DNA of 62,429 nt from Guyanagaster necrorhizus (taxonomy: Eukaryota > Basidiomycota > Agaricomycetes > Agaricales > Physalacriaceae). The notes below the pieces were generated by a model. It did not search any database. It saw only the letters and a list, made by a program, of their open reading frames with translations, and was not told the DNA's origin. Of this stretch, positions 33,527 to 44,543 are shown piece after piece (within the stretch, counting starts at the first letter, position 1; each line of letters starts with the position of its first letter). The position numbers and the translations under genes were made by a program. Where the stretch lies: contig NW_025064929.1 of the NCBI RefSeq assembly GCF_019112545.1, forward strand, positions 122,826 through 185,254. Direction: 5' to 3'.

Positions 33527-35885
33527 ATGCACGACTATGACTACTCAAGAAGCTCGTCAAGCTCAGCCATCAGCAAGAACGGTAACGGCACCACAATTAC
33601 ATCCCATCACAGTTCGCCCCGCGCTTCCTCTTCTTCCCCCCGTGTTTCTGCCTCGACGACGACCAAGCAAATATTCTCTCCCGACGACCCTACGCTTAGG
33701 TGTATATGTGAGCTGCCGCACGATGATGGGTTCGGGTTCAGTATTGGTTGCGAGGACTGCTTGAGGTGAGCTGCACCTCTTTCTTTCAGCTTGCGCTCAC
33801 AAGCCTTTTCTTTTACTATTTCTCTGTGAAAATTTTATTCTTAAATCGGTTTGCAACACCTTTGTCCTGCTTAGATGGTGCCATGCCGCATGCTTTGGGA
33901 TTTACGCCGGAGTCAACGAGCCCGATGAGTGGCGTTGCTGGGTATGCAAGGGAGAAGGCGGGAGCAGATGCCGAGGCGACGAGGTAGACGAAGAAGAAGA
34001 ACGGCAGACATACGTTCGTATAGAGCAGGATATTCTGCGGCTGCATTCCCCCAACCATTCGCCTACGCCACATTCAAGTCCCCCAGCAGCGCCGGACCCC
34101 CACCTTACATACCTGTTGCATTTACCTTCCCCGCCTGATTCCGTCCTTCCACCGACATATACGTTGCATACCGCCCAGCACGTCAGTCCAGGAACATTTC
34201 TTATATCTTATCTCTCAGTGGTCACCAGTGCCCGGTCCTACGTGGAGGATCCACTAAACGGGTACGCGTATGCTCGAGTCCCGAGAGTATTTGTTCATCT
34301 CATTCCTTCTCATGATCACTCCGACGATTGTGGTGTGGCCCTCGATGCGCGGCTTGCTGGCAATGCCGCTCGGTGGATTCGTTCTGGGTGTTATCCCAAT
34401 GCCGAAATACATGCAAGTGAAGACGGTGGTTGGGGCGTATATGCTATGCAAGAGCTGAGTGCCGGGGATGAGATAGTCCTAGGATGGGAATGGGATGATG
34501 CTCATCCCATTCATGGCGGCGAAGAGGGGAAAGTCGAAGCTGTCGACGCTCTGGAGGGAGCGTTCATGACTTGCGCATGCGACGGTAGAATGGGCTGTGC
34601 ACTCGAGGCGATGCGCAGGGGCGATTGGAAGGCTGGCAACCTAGGTCCGCTCGTCGGGAAACAGAGAGGATTCAAGACCAGGGCCAGGGAGCGGGGTGGC
34701 GTCGAGATTGTGCCAGGGAAGGGAAAGCAGAAGCAGAAGGAGCTGAGGGAGGTTTCACTCGCAGAGAAAAGGACAGGGCAAGAAGGGGTAGTACCACCCA
34801 AGATGAGGAAAGGCCAAGCACGCAAGCCAACGTCGCCGTCGCCCTTAAGCCCAACAGACGCTTTCGCAAAGCTGTCATTAACGTCTCCCGTGTTTAGGGG
34901 TGACGATTCGACGACGTTATCTTCGGCCCACGATTCCCTGCCGACTTTATCAGTACCGGCGCTTTCGAGGAGAAGGCCAAAATCGCCTGGTTTGACGTCG
35001 GACATGTTGGGTGCAGAGACATTTGAAAGCATGTCTGTCGATTCTCCCCCAACGGTACGCAGCTCCTCGAATACTCCCATGTCCGATGGTCCTGTGCGGC
35101 CCCCTTTGCCCAAGCGAAGATCGCGCAAACAGTCGCAATCACCTTCACTTGTTCAAATTGATGACAGTCCCCAACCACAAAGGGTCGACAACGGCCGCTC
35201 TGTACTCGCAGAAGCTCCTCGACGACCTTCGTTGCCCAAACGACAGCCGCGAGCGAAAGAATCTCCTGATTCCACACCAGATACCCCACCTCTAGAAACG
35301 CCTGAGGGGATGACAGTTGATTTGCCACTGCCAACGCCTAATATCCCGGTAGTGGAGCCAACTGTCATGAGTCCTGGAAAGAAAAGGAAGGAACCGGATA
35401 CGGAGCCACTGGCGCGTCTTACATCGCCGTCGCCTGTGATGAGGACCCCCTCACCTGATATCCCCGGCTTGTTCCTTGTATCACCCAAGACGCCGCCATC
35501 ACACAACTCTCCCGCTTCATTCCCATTGCCGGCTTCTCCAACGGTCAGGTCTCAGTTATTCTCCTCCCATTCTCCTCCGTCCCCGCCATCACCTCCACCA
35601 ATCGTTTCAAAATCACTGTCCCCAATGAAATCCGAGCCAAACCCCAGCTCGCCACAGAAACGTCGGAAGATGACGCTGGATGATTGGAAGAAGGAGCGAG
35701 AGAAGAAGAAAGTGGGGGAGAGGGATGGGCCAACACCTGTTGTGATTAAGCAAGAAGAGGAGGAGCCGTCACTAAGAACGATGTCTACACCGATACCGAT
35801 ACCAGTTCCCAGGGCCCCACGTGCGATGACCATTCCAGGGGCGCCGCGGGCCCCAAGAGCGATGATGGGCGGGTGGGGGTGCTAG
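33527..35885 (+). CDS. Set3-like PHD + SET domain protein
   Basis: 749 aa in two exons (33527-33765 and 33875-35885, intron 33766-33874 in phase 2). The Ser-rich N-terminus is followed by a complete PHD finger: RCICELPHDDGFGFSIGCED with CLRWCHAACFG and EWRCWVC give C4HC3. A SET domain follows (residues about 170-310): GYAYARVPRVFVHLI, ALDARLAGNAARWIRSGCYP with NAEIH, and GDEIVLGWEWDD. The rest is long, Pro/Ser-rich and disordered with KKRK- and KRRK-type basic clusters, likely nuclear localisation signals. The PHD-then-SET order and the GNxARWIRxxCYPN motif match yeast Set3 and animal MLL5/SETD5, which bind H3K4me3 in histone deacetylase complexes and lack strong methyltransferase activity. 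It is transcribed away from the BTB gene. The start is the first ATG in the exon; an upstream one is not excluded. Confidence 0.85.
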
Positions 35886-36330
35886 GATTTTTTATATTTT
35901 TTTTTGGCTTTGAACAGCTTTCGTAGTCGAATAATTTATGTGCTATTTTTTGTTGTAACCGGTATGTACCTCGGTGTGTATGTATGTAATCGCTTATGTA
36001 CTAGATTTGATGTTCCCTCAAAAGGTGTGGGTTTGCAGCTCTCCTTTTTCTTTGACGATGGTGCTACTCAACTGCAAGGATGATATGTCGACAATGGTAT
36101 CCCTTGCTGGATAATTTGCGTTGATGATTCGTGGTGAGCAACGACACTTCGCTTTGGTCAACATTGGTCGCCTAAAATTCTTCGCTCCGGTGAACTGATT
36201 GGGCAGAACCGTCCTTTTCCACGTTATCTCATGATTCATAGAGAAGTACATTGACGCTGCGTAAGAATAAACATACAACATGGAATTTTCCAGAATCAAG
36301 TCCGCACTCGAGACTCTCTTCCTCATTGTC
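35886..36330. other. Intergenic, nothing recognised
   Basis: 3' flank of the SET gene. A 102-codon minus-strand frame (36018-36326) has no family likeness. Confidence 0.35.
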
Positions 36331-36882
36331 TATGGCTCTGATACCAGAAGGACTTGCTAAGTTCTTCAGCCCTCGCCTCCTCTCTAACCGTCTTTTCGAC
36401 TGTCTTTGCTATCAGGTGATCCTTTTCTAGTTCTTCTTGGTGGTCATATACCGACCGCCCAGAGGTCACTGAATATGTCAGGATGACACTGCAGGTATGC
36501 CATATATATATGGGTTGTAGCGGGCAATTTGTCCCTTATTCTTTCAGGCTGAGAGTCGAATGACCCCCAGTGTAAACGACATTTATTTGTCTATCTCCGG
36601 ATGAATATAACTGAAGAACATTACTAGGACGGAGGGAGCGGAGCACCTGATCCTCGAACTTTGAGAACCATGTCTTAATGTCACTGAGCAGGTATCGTGG
36701 GGTATTGGTCCCTTCTCAAATCCACTTTCTAGGCAACTCGTCATCACTTCCATCGCCTCTCCTTGCACTGGGAACGGGATCTCTATCGTGGCTTTCAACT
36801 TCTTATCTACGATCCCCTTGGCCACGTCGAACCAATCGTTATAAAATTCCTTGAAATCCTCTAGGGATTGGCCTCCGTGCAA
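36330..36882 (-). other. Possible exons of an unknown minus-strand gene
   Basis: One frame (36583-36882) reads GGQSLEDFKEFYNDWFDVAK and KATIEIPFPVQGEAMEVMT. A second (about 36330-36500) reads VYDHQEELEKDHLIAKTVEK then TVREEARAEELSK, which is helical and charged. Both look protein-like, and an AG acceptor precedes the second. I could not join them into a single model or connect them with confidence to the gene at 37700. They may be its 3' exons. Confidence 0.3.
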
Positions 36883-36890
36883 GATGTATC

Positions 36891-37700
36891 CTAACGACTT
36901 TTATGCCCCCGATAGCTGTGTTGCAGAGACATGCGGAGCCACTGGAGTTGTTTGGAGCATGAATCTTTGGAGTGGATGGTCACACACAGGAACTCGAGTT
37001 TGTCGGGCTCGCCGGTCAGGTATTTATCGAGATATGCCCTGCCTGGAATGCTCGGATGATCATCCCAACCCAATGTCCAGCAACCGAAGACCTTTGCTCC
37101 CACTGAGGACCTCCCTGAGTTCGCGCATCCACCGACAATCGTCGTACTCGTTTTTGGAAGCAGAGGAGTCCACTTTTGAGTTGGAGTTGTTCCAGGCCTG
37201 AGGGTGGCCCGGAAATGGATGGCCTGCAGTGTGTAGATAGAGATCTTCGTCGGTCTCGCTCGTTGTGCGAGTGGGAGTGTATCATCCTTCGGGCACGAAT
37301 CGGTGAGGATCGGTGGCAAGGTGGTATTGAGAAACATTAAGGAAGTGAGGGAAGGGCAGCATTGGAGAATTTGGATCAGACTGCGGCGAGCGATGCGGGA
37401 GTCTCTGTAATTCATGCAGAGGTCCTTGACTTCATCGAGGACACGTCTGACGCTGTTGGAGTCAGCCTTTTCGAAGGCCACTCCGCTGATGGAGAGCTTT
37501 TCGAATGACTTGAAGTGAGAAAGGAGATGCACCATCTGGTTCACGTCGGAGAACTGTACGCGCTTCAGTGTGATGGGCCGCTGGGAACAATCGAAATCAG
37601 GGAGTTCCCCAAGCTCGAGGAGCCGCAACATCTGCGGTAAGTTGTACGCTACTACTTGTGTTGTAGACATCGGAGGAAGAGTGGGTGGCGTGTTGTGCAT
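36891..37700 (-). CDS. F-box/LRR-like hypothetical protein, probably partial
   Basis: The open frame starts MHNTPPTLPPMSTTQVVAYN. It contains repeat-like Leu-rich segments (MLRLLELGELPDFD; MVHLLSHFKSFEKLSISGVA; LIQILQCCPSLTSLMFLNTT) as in the C-terminal leucine-rich part of Agaricomycete F-box proteins. No F-box is visible at the N-terminus. Between about 37070 and 37160 another frame (CRWMRELREVLSGSKGLRLL) looks more protein-like, so there is a frameshift or missed intron. Possibly a truncated gene. Function unknown. Confidence 0.45.
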   Translation of the reverse strand: MHNTPPTLPPMSTTQVVAYNLPQMLRLLELGELPDFDCSQRPITLKRVQFSDVNQMVHLLSHFKSFEKLSISGVAFEKADSNSVRRVLDEVKDLCMNYRDSRIARRSLIQILQCCPSLTSLMFLNTTLPPILTDSCPKDDTLPLAQRARPTKISIYTLQAIHFRATLRPGTTPTQKWTPLLPKTSTTIVGGCANSGRSSVGAKVFGCWTLGWDDHPSIPGRAYLDKYLTGEPDKLEFLCVTIHSKDSCSKQLQWLRMSLQHSYRGHKSR

Positions 37701-38245
37701 GAGAATTGGCAGTTAAATGGGAACAAAAGTGATAGTGGCATATCGGTTGTCAGGTGTGTGCCACAAATAATTGGCCGGACAAATGGCAGGAACCTAAGAC
37801 TGCAAACGATAAAAAGGGAGCCAGAAATCTAAGATCTTTGAAGAAAGCCGTGTTGTATGAGGATATGCTCCATGTCTCTTCGCTAAATATATACTATCGA
37901 AGGAGGACAAGTGACATTCCCTCGAACGAAACATCAATTGGCTGGTACGGGCAGTTAAACGGCCGGCGTAATTCGTGCCAGTCATCCCGCCATGCTAAGC
38001 ATTAGGAGTACAGGTTACAACAGGGTCATCCACCGGCTCCGATTTCGCATAGGTAACTTGGCAGTAATAAGCAACGGTAAGATACCACACTCAAAATAAA
38101 TTTTCCTGCTAAAGGGCGAACGTAAGCCTTTAATTTCCCGCCAACAACACTATCAAAAAAGTTATATATGGAAAAGTTCCGGGACGACAACGTCGTAACT
38201 CGTGCTTGATTGAAACGAATATTGGCCATCTCAAGGCACAAAAAG
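37701..38245. other. Intergenic, nothing recognised
   Basis: AT-rich flank between the F-box-like region and the tRNA gene. No gene seen. Confidence 0.4.
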
Positions 38246-38346
38246 TGACCCCTAAGCGAGTTGAACGCTTGACCTTGTGGAAACCTTGAAAACACTTGAT
38301 TACATACAGACTGGAATCACACGCTCTACCACTGAGCTAAGGGGTC
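38246..38346 (-). tRNA. tRNA-Trp (CCA) with intron
   Basis: Read on the minus strand from 38346. The acceptor GACCCCT pairs perfectly with AGGGGTC, and the discriminator base is A. The D arm is GCTC/GAGC around AGTGGTA. The anticodon stem TGTGA pairs with CCACA (four pairs plus an A-C mismatch by the loop) and its loop begins TTCCA, giving anticodon CCA. The T arm is AAGCG / TTCAACT / CGCTT. About 28 bases just 3' of the anticodon form an intron at the usual position one base after the anticodon. Length without intron is about 73. The A box (TAGCTCAGTGG) and B box (GTTCAACTC) are intact. The exact intron ends were not fixed. Confidence 0.75.
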
Positions 38347-38890
38347 ACATCAAAGCTGGATACGGCTATACTGTAAACCGCTCCGTCCTATCAAAAATCT
38401 TGGCAAGATCATTATATAACTACTAATATGATGCACATCTCTGGCATGAGTTACAGTGACCACATAACAGCCATATTATGCCTGAGAGATAGATAACCTC
38501 CCTGTCAGAATATAAACATCTTTTCTTTTTTGATTTCTGCCAGAGCACATGTATGAATGGACTTGCAAATAAGTAACCAATTTGTTGATACCAGTACCAT
38601 GTCTCTGCCATTAACTTTAAATTCATTATTAGGAGGTGAATTTGCAACTTATACTTTCCTTTCATCAGTCTAGGTTAGCAATGTCCTCTGCTCTATAGTA
38701 TATGCTACCAAGCTGACATTCTATCTGGCATCCAATATTAAGACAGCTACTTCAGACTAGACTTCACAGATACCTTCAACCTTGGTGAATTCACTAATGT
38801 TCTTTAATGTCTAACAGAAGCTTGGGAAACAAAACATTCACTGCACAGCATGAAATAATTTTTAATTAGCCCAATAAGTATATAGTGGGT
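38347..38890. other. AT-rich spacer before the transposon region
   Basis: No gene or repeat recognised. The CpG-poor sequence typical of the transposon region begins here. Confidence 0.35.
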
Positions 38891-39387
38891 TGTTATTATG
38901 CACATGCTGCTGGTCTCCATGTCACCTCAACCATGAATCCAATCACACTACTCATCAGACTCTGGCCACTTCCCATTACCTACTAATTTTATTTCACTAT
39001 TATCATTTCACATCTGTATTTCACATTGTAATATCTAGACCCTGAACTCAGTAGTGAATACTGACACTGGAACCCAATGAAACCTGACTCGGAATTAGCT
39101 ACCATTAGTATATAAAGCCATGTACATCATCATAACTACTCAGTTCAAATGTCAACTTGGATAAGCCATCTACACTTTGCACTCACTTCAACTCCTCTCT
39201 ACCTTGTCTATTGGATTCCACTCCAAAGGATATTCCAGTTTGCTTCTCTGATGGAACTCTGTTCTGCCCATCCAGATTCTTAGGCTCTGACTTAAGGGTG
39301 ACATTGCCAATAGCTTCATTGATGCCCACACACTCTGCTGGACTCTGCACATGCACTCAAGCCCACTTGATTGGCATGTTCCTAACA
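38891..39387 (+). mobile_element. Lone LTR of the element I family
   Basis: 497 bp starting TGTTATTATGCACATGCTGC and ending GCATGTTCCTAACA. It matches the 494-bp LTRs of element I (42415-42908 and 49907-50400) but lies in the opposite orientation. No internal sequence is attached on either side and no clear target duplication is seen. It is either a solo LTR from recombination or a fragment whose duplication has decayed. Confidence 0.75.
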
Positions 39388-39771
39388 GTTGTTCAGCCAC
39401 AGATGAGTCACTTCCAACTCTGTGCCAGATAGAGTAGAAGATGACACTGTAATTCTGTGATTCATCAGCATCAAAGAGCCTTGTTTTGAGCCATCTTTGA
39501 CTCTAGAGTGTTGACCCATTACTAATATTGCCCTATTGTCCTATTCTATAGTTTGGACTTTTCTCTATTAAAATCTCTAGCTTTTCTCATTCTTTGTGTC
39601 CACTTCTGTTTTGCTATTTGTCATAGTTGAGCCTTGATGAGCTTTCCAGATGGTGTATGATCTGTTTTATATCCTTCAAACTTACACATATCCTGATATA
39701 GCATCAAATAGTACATACCAAACTCTCTATTATACAAAATGATCATCACCAGAACAGCAAACTTGGATAAT

Positions 39772-40640
39772 CTATCTATGTGTTAGTCTCATATACTTGA
39801 TCTGAACAAGAAACAAAAGACACCCATACAGTTTTTCTGTAACAGCCAAAAGTTTATTCTCATCAATCTGTCTATGATATTTGAGCTTGATAGTGATCAG
39901 TGTGGTCACCAACTCTTTCAGTCTCTCATCAGGTATGCTCACTGCTGCTGCCTCCAACATGCCTGGCACAGTGTACAAGGCATTCTCTACAGAAGTAGAG
40001 TCCTTCACACCCTTCTTTACTAATTGAGGGCATTCATAGTTATATAGCACTTATGATGTTCTCTCCACCATGAATGTTGATGTCTTTAATCCTGTCTTTG
40101 ATATAGATATAACCTTCTTCATTGATGCTGTCTAGATTACCAGTCTTGAACCACCCATCTTTTGTGAGAATCTTTATTAGAGATAAGCCCTGAACAGTGA
40201 GTGAGCAATATTTGCTTTGCTTATCTTGTCAGTGGCAGCTGTGGCATTGTGATCATAAGCTGTTGATTGAATGAATATAAGACATGAAACAGATCTGGAT
40301 TCCTAAAGTATCCTTTTATTATATTTGAGCTGCAAAGCCATATCTCACCTGCATCTCTGGAGGCAGCCTTGACATCATTTTTCATTATTAGAATATCATT
40401 GGGAGGGAGTATGAATCCATATAGTGTATAAGTTCTCAAAAAAGGAAAACAAGACAGGAAGAACAAAGTATTACCAGCTATTAAGCTTTGTAGCATAATC
40501 AGATCCAACTAGAATAAAACTCAGCCTTTTGATAAAAGCAGTTGAGAGAAATCTTGCTCACTGACTCCTACTGAGGTAGTGTTGGTCTCAGTGAGACTGT
40601 ATGCCTGTTTGCTATAGTAAAATAGTCAGACTATATACTG
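39772..40640 (-). pseudogene. Acyl-CoA synthetase (AMP-binding) relic, 3' part
   Basis: On the minus strand the order of AMP-forming ligase motifs is visible. KQAYSLTETNTTSVGV (about 40560-40620) is the Y-G-x-T-E motif with Gly changed to Ser. DAGEIWLCSSNIIKGYFRNP follows, then DGWFKTGNLDSINEEGYIYI with KDRIKD and GGENI, where the usual TGD is TGN. The C-terminal lid is ENALYTVPGMLEAAAVSIPD. In-frame stops and a frameshift break the reading. The gene stops abruptly at the O1 LTR (40687), which was probably inserted into it; the 5' half would lie beyond the window. Confidence 0.7.
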
Positions 40641-40686
40641 AAACAAATGGTCTGAACATCTATAATACTGCATGAGAAGATGGTTC

Positions 40687-41141
40687 TGTTAGATCCAAGC
40701 ATCATGTGAGCTAATTACATGTGATAAATGATTGTTACCTTGCACTTCAGGTAAGATGATCAAGTTCACAGATATGTAATCAAGCTGATATATCACAAGA
40801 TCAAAAAAATCAGCTCAAATATAGAATGGTGTGAAGATAAACTTTAGCTCAAAGCTACCAGTGAAAGTGAGTGGTCTTAAATACTATATTAGGTCTGCTA
40901 ATAATACTACTACTAATTGTGTGTTTCTGAGTCTATTGTGCCTGTTATCCTAAAGCATTGTTACTATATATAAAAAGGCAATTATGCATTGTTGGGTAAT
41001 GCTGTTGCATCAAAAGACAATGACAGACTTGGCTAGTTGTGATGACTAAGCTTTGTCCCATGGTCTTAAGCACTTGTTCTAGCACTCTGACTAAGCATAA
41101 ATAGGGGTTAAATCAGGAAAGGAAATGGAAAAATTATAACA
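40687..41141 (-). mobile_element. 3' LTR of outer chromovirus O1
   Basis: 455 bp, plus strand starting TGTTAGATCC and ending TTATAACA. It is related to but much more diverged than the element C LTR (54897-55402); the shared TGTGATAAA and ATAAACTTTAGCT blocks are recognisable. A purine-rich tract (minus strand AAGAAGAGGGTAA) at 41142-41160 adjoins it. Confidence 0.7.
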
Positions 41142-41149
41142 TTACCCTC

Positions 41150-42409
41150 TTCTTAAGACCATTATCCTGATAGCTTAATTTAGAGATAATTCATAGTCCT
41201 GTATAGCATCATCAGCATTCATTAACTTCTCATTCACCCACTGGTTGGACTCCAGATCATAGCCTTTCCAGCTGACCAAGTAATCGACAGTAGTTGTCAT
41301 GCCACCTCCCTTTGCTTTGATCTTTCATAGTTTGTGATTTAAAATCTGATCAACTTTATAGTGTTTCTTGTCATCAATAAGATTAGAGGATGGAGGTGGC
41401 AGTTGTTTTTGATTAGAGAAGGCAAATGCAATATAAGGGGTCAACAATGCTTTATTGAAGACATTGTGTATTTTCCAGGCAGGAGGTAGTCAGAGTTTAT
41501 AAGCACTGGCTCCAACTTTGGCAAGTATTTGAAAGAAGCCAGTGTGCTTGTCATCCAGTTTGCATTTTGGATGCAGCAGGTGAAGATTGATGGTATCCAA
41601 CCAAACCTTGTCATTAATGGAGTATGTGTATGCAGCATAATAGTGTTTATTATATTGTTGTTTCATTGTAGCTGCAGCCCATTCAAGAGCAGTTTTGGTT
41701 TCTGAGTGGATCTTGGCCATGGTAGTGGCAAAGTCTGTTGATGCTGGGGTTGTAGTTCAGTGTCATTCAGTCTGGGTGATGTTTGGGTATCAACCATGAT
41801 TGACAAAGAATGGTGTTTTTCCTGTCACTGAGTGGACTCAGTTGTTATGTTGGAAGCTGGCAAGAGCCAGCCATTCCACCCAATTGTCCTGTCAATAATT
41901 AATGAATAGGCAGAGGTATTTTTCAATCTCTTGGTTGGTGCACTCCATTTGCCCATCAGTTTGAGAGTGGTATGTAGTTGATGCATTCTATTTAATGTTT
42001 AGGAGATGATAAAGGTCATCTAAGAACTTGGAGACAAATTGAGGTCCTCTGTCTGAGATAACCACTTGAGATATACTATATTTGGCATAAATCTCATCAT
42101 ATAAAATCTTTGCCCATCCCTCAGAAGTTAGTTCCATTGAGCAGGTGATTGGAATAATTGCTTTAGAGAATCAGTTGACTATAATGATGATTGCATCATA
42201 GCTGTTACAGTCTGAGAGTCTGATAATCATGTCAACAGAGATATGAGTCCATGGTGATGATGGAACCTCATTTGGGTAGAGCAGTATGGCCCAGGCCTGC
42301 ATTGATGACTTGCCTTATTGACAAATCTTACATGCTTTGATGTGTGTAGTGATATCATTGCCTATTTTAGGCTATCAGTATTCTTGCAGCACCAATTCCT
42401 TAGTTTTGG
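41150..42409 (-). pseudogene. O1 integrase and chromodomain, 3' half of pol
   Basis: The minus strand continues the integrase from AKTKELVLQEY through the core (VVISDRGPQFVSKFLDDLYH). It continues through AKIHSETKTALEWAAATMKQ and PAWKIHNVFNKALLTPYIAF to a chromodomain-like end (HYKVDQILNHKL, then DYLVSWKGYDLESNQWVNEK). Stops occur at several sites where element C has Trp, Arg or Gln. Confidence 0.8.
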
Positions 42410-42414
42410 CAATA
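42410..42414 (+). repeat. Target-site duplication of element I, left
   Basis: CAATA beside the LTR start TGTTAGG. The right copy at 50401-50405 is CAATG, and the uninterrupted integrase reading requires CAATG. The left copy therefore carries one G-to-A change. Confidence 0.75.
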
Positions 42415-42908
42415 TGTTAGGAATGTGCCAATCGAGTGGGCTTGAGTGCATGTGTGGAGTCCAGCAGAGTGTGTGGGCATCAATGAAGCTATTGGCAATA
42501 TCACTCTTGAGTCGGAGCCTAAGGATCTGGATAGATGGAACAGAGTTCTGTCAGAGAAGTGAACAGGAATATCCTTCAGAGCAGAATCCGATGGACAAGA
42601 TAGAGAGGAGTTGGAGTGTGAAGTGTAGATGGCTTATCCAAGTTGATATTTGAACTGAGTAGTTACAGTGATATACATGGCTTTATATATTAATAGTAGC
42701 TAATTCCGAGTCGAGTTCTATTGGATTCTGATGTTAACATTCACTACCAAGTTCGGGGTCTAGATATTACAATGTGAAATACGAATGTGAAATGATAATA
42801 GTGAAGTGAAATTAGTAGGTAATGGGAAGCAGCTGGAGCCTAGTGGTTAGTGTGATTGAATTTGTGGTTGGTTGAGGTGACACAGAGGCTGGCAGCATGC
42901 ACATAACA
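42415..42908 (-). mobile_element. 3' LTR of element I
   Basis: 494 bp, plus-strand ends TGTTAGGAATG and CACATAACA. Over the first 218 bp it differs from the other LTR at about 35 sites, all but one transitions. Confidence 0.9.
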
Positions 42909-42922
42909 GTATCCCCCCCTTA
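42909..42922 (-). promoter_or_regulatory. Polypurine tract of element I
   Basis: The minus strand reads AAGGGGGGGATAC directly before the 3' LTR, the expected place for the plus-strand DNA primer in reverse transcription. Confidence 0.75.
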
Positions 42923-43049
42923 GTGTTCTTGCTCTCAAGAGCACAGATCCTGATGGCCAGTGAGACCACATGGAAGATTGTTAGTGGCTGTAGGAGTTTT
43001 GTATCTTGATCTGAAACCACCATCATCATCTATATCATTGCTCACCACA

Positions 43050-44317
43050 TATCATTGCTCATGCACTCCTGAGCCTCTGGTGAGGGGATCCACCTCCAAT
43101 GGCTCTGATGAGACCAAAGAATTGTTTCATTTAGAATGGGAGGCTGTGGAGGAAGAATATGCAGAGGCCATAGAGAGTCATTTGGAATGGCAAAGGGAGC
43201 AAGAGTGGGAGGAAAAGGTCTAAGCAGACCGTATGGCCTAGGAGGCATAGAAAAAGGAGCAGAAGAAGAAATTGGAGAGGAAGAGAGAGGAGGTTCAGCA
43301 AGCTGCAGAGAGGCAGGCTAAGGAGGCAGAGAAGGCATTGAGAGAGGCCACTTGGAGGGAGGCTGAGGAGAGAGAGGCCACAGAGGCAGTGGAAAGGGCT
43401 GAGGCTGAGGAGGTAGGGCTAGAGGGGATGGTTATAGAGGATGGGTTGCTGATGACCCTTATGGAGGCTGTTGATTTTTGGCTGTGTCAAGTGTTGGCAG
43501 AATGGTATGGTTCTGGCCCTGGTCTTTGCTTCAAGAAGGTGACTCACCATATGCCTTTGGAGTCTGATGATGAGCAGGCAAAGGGGACTGAGGGAGATGA
43601 TGAGTCTGAGGAATCCGAGGGAACCCTGGAGAGGAGAAAGAGAGTGTGGGAGGGGAAGAGGAGGGTGGTGAGTCCGATGGAGAAGGGCCATAAATGCAAG
43701 TTCAGATTAAGAAGCTTAGTGGATGACAGTGAGACAGAGATGATTGTTAGCCCTAAAAAGCAGATGAAGTTGGAAGTGGTGGGACCAGCAGAGGGCAAGA
43801 AATTGTTGGATGGTGAGAGTAAGTGTCTCAGTTTTCTTTTCATGGCTGAACTTAGCTTTTGGTTTCAGGGAGTTGTGTGCGCTGTCATCAAAATGGCACA
43901 CAATGTTATGCATGACTGGTAACCAAAGGCACTGGTCGAGGGTGGACTTGCTCTTGCTGCAAGATCAAGAAAACTGCCTGTTCATTTAATAAGGGTGTCA
44001 CTGTGAGTGAGGTGATCAGCAGTGTGGAGGTCTCTGCTGGTCTCCACCAGCTTTTGAAGTTAATATGCAAGTTGATGCATCATGTGGATGAGTTGGCAGA
44101 TAAGGTGGCAGATGTCTGTGGTACTGTAGTGGGTCTCCAGGATGATTATAGGTTGGATGATATGTTGTCTTCTTTGGAGTTGTTTTCAGAGTCCAAGTTG
44201 GAGGCCTGGAAGAAGGCTCATCTGCTTTTCAGGGATGAGAAGGATCAGGAGGTGGAAGATCTGCGGGAGGTGATGTTGAAGAGACTAGATGAGGATATGG
44301 AGGAGTTGAAGAGGTGA
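43050..44317 (+). pseudogene. Antisense accessory ORF of element I: coiled coil + cysteine cluster, spliced
   Basis: On the strand opposite to gag-pol. The N-terminal part is acidic (ELFHLEWEAVEEEYAEAIES), then a long charged coiled coil (EAEKALREATWREAEEREAT), then a basic Ser/Glu-rich region (ESDDEQAKGTEGDDESEESE). A canonical 50-base intron (43819-43868, GTAAGT...TTTCAG) joins LLDGER to SCVRCHQNGTQC. With WTCSCCKIKKTACSF this gives two C-x2-C-x6-C units, a possible metal-binding cluster. A second coiled coil ends at 44317 (KRLDEDMEELKR). Three stops at 43221-43250 sit where Gln is expected, and a TGA lies at 43913. No ATG was found. It resembles uncharacterised coiled-coil/cysteine-cluster proteins common in Agaricomycetes, as far as I recall. 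Not found in C or O1. Confidence 0.65.
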
Positions 44318-44543
44318 GAGGAGAGTTTTAGTTCTGGTGTGGGCCTGTTGGATTCCACTTTCTTATAGAGCTTTTGTATGAAATGTATATAGAAAAAGCA
44401 TTGGATGTTGGTAATGGAGAAAAAAAATGTAGATATAAGTTTTTTGACTTATAAAAGTGTAAGAGGGGTGATTGAAATGGTATTCGGTTGGTAGAATTGA
44501 AATAGTAGGGTGAGGCTCCAGTAGCATCCAGAGTAGTCTTGTA

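Noticed and set aside
34511..35128. 205-codon minus-strand frame inside the SET gene
   Set aside because: Shadow of the real plus-strand coding exon.
43419..43843. Minus-strand frames rich in Leu/Ser/Pro opposite the accessory ORF
   Set aside because: Complement of the Glu/Lys-rich coiled coil; the intron and cysteine motif support the plus strand.
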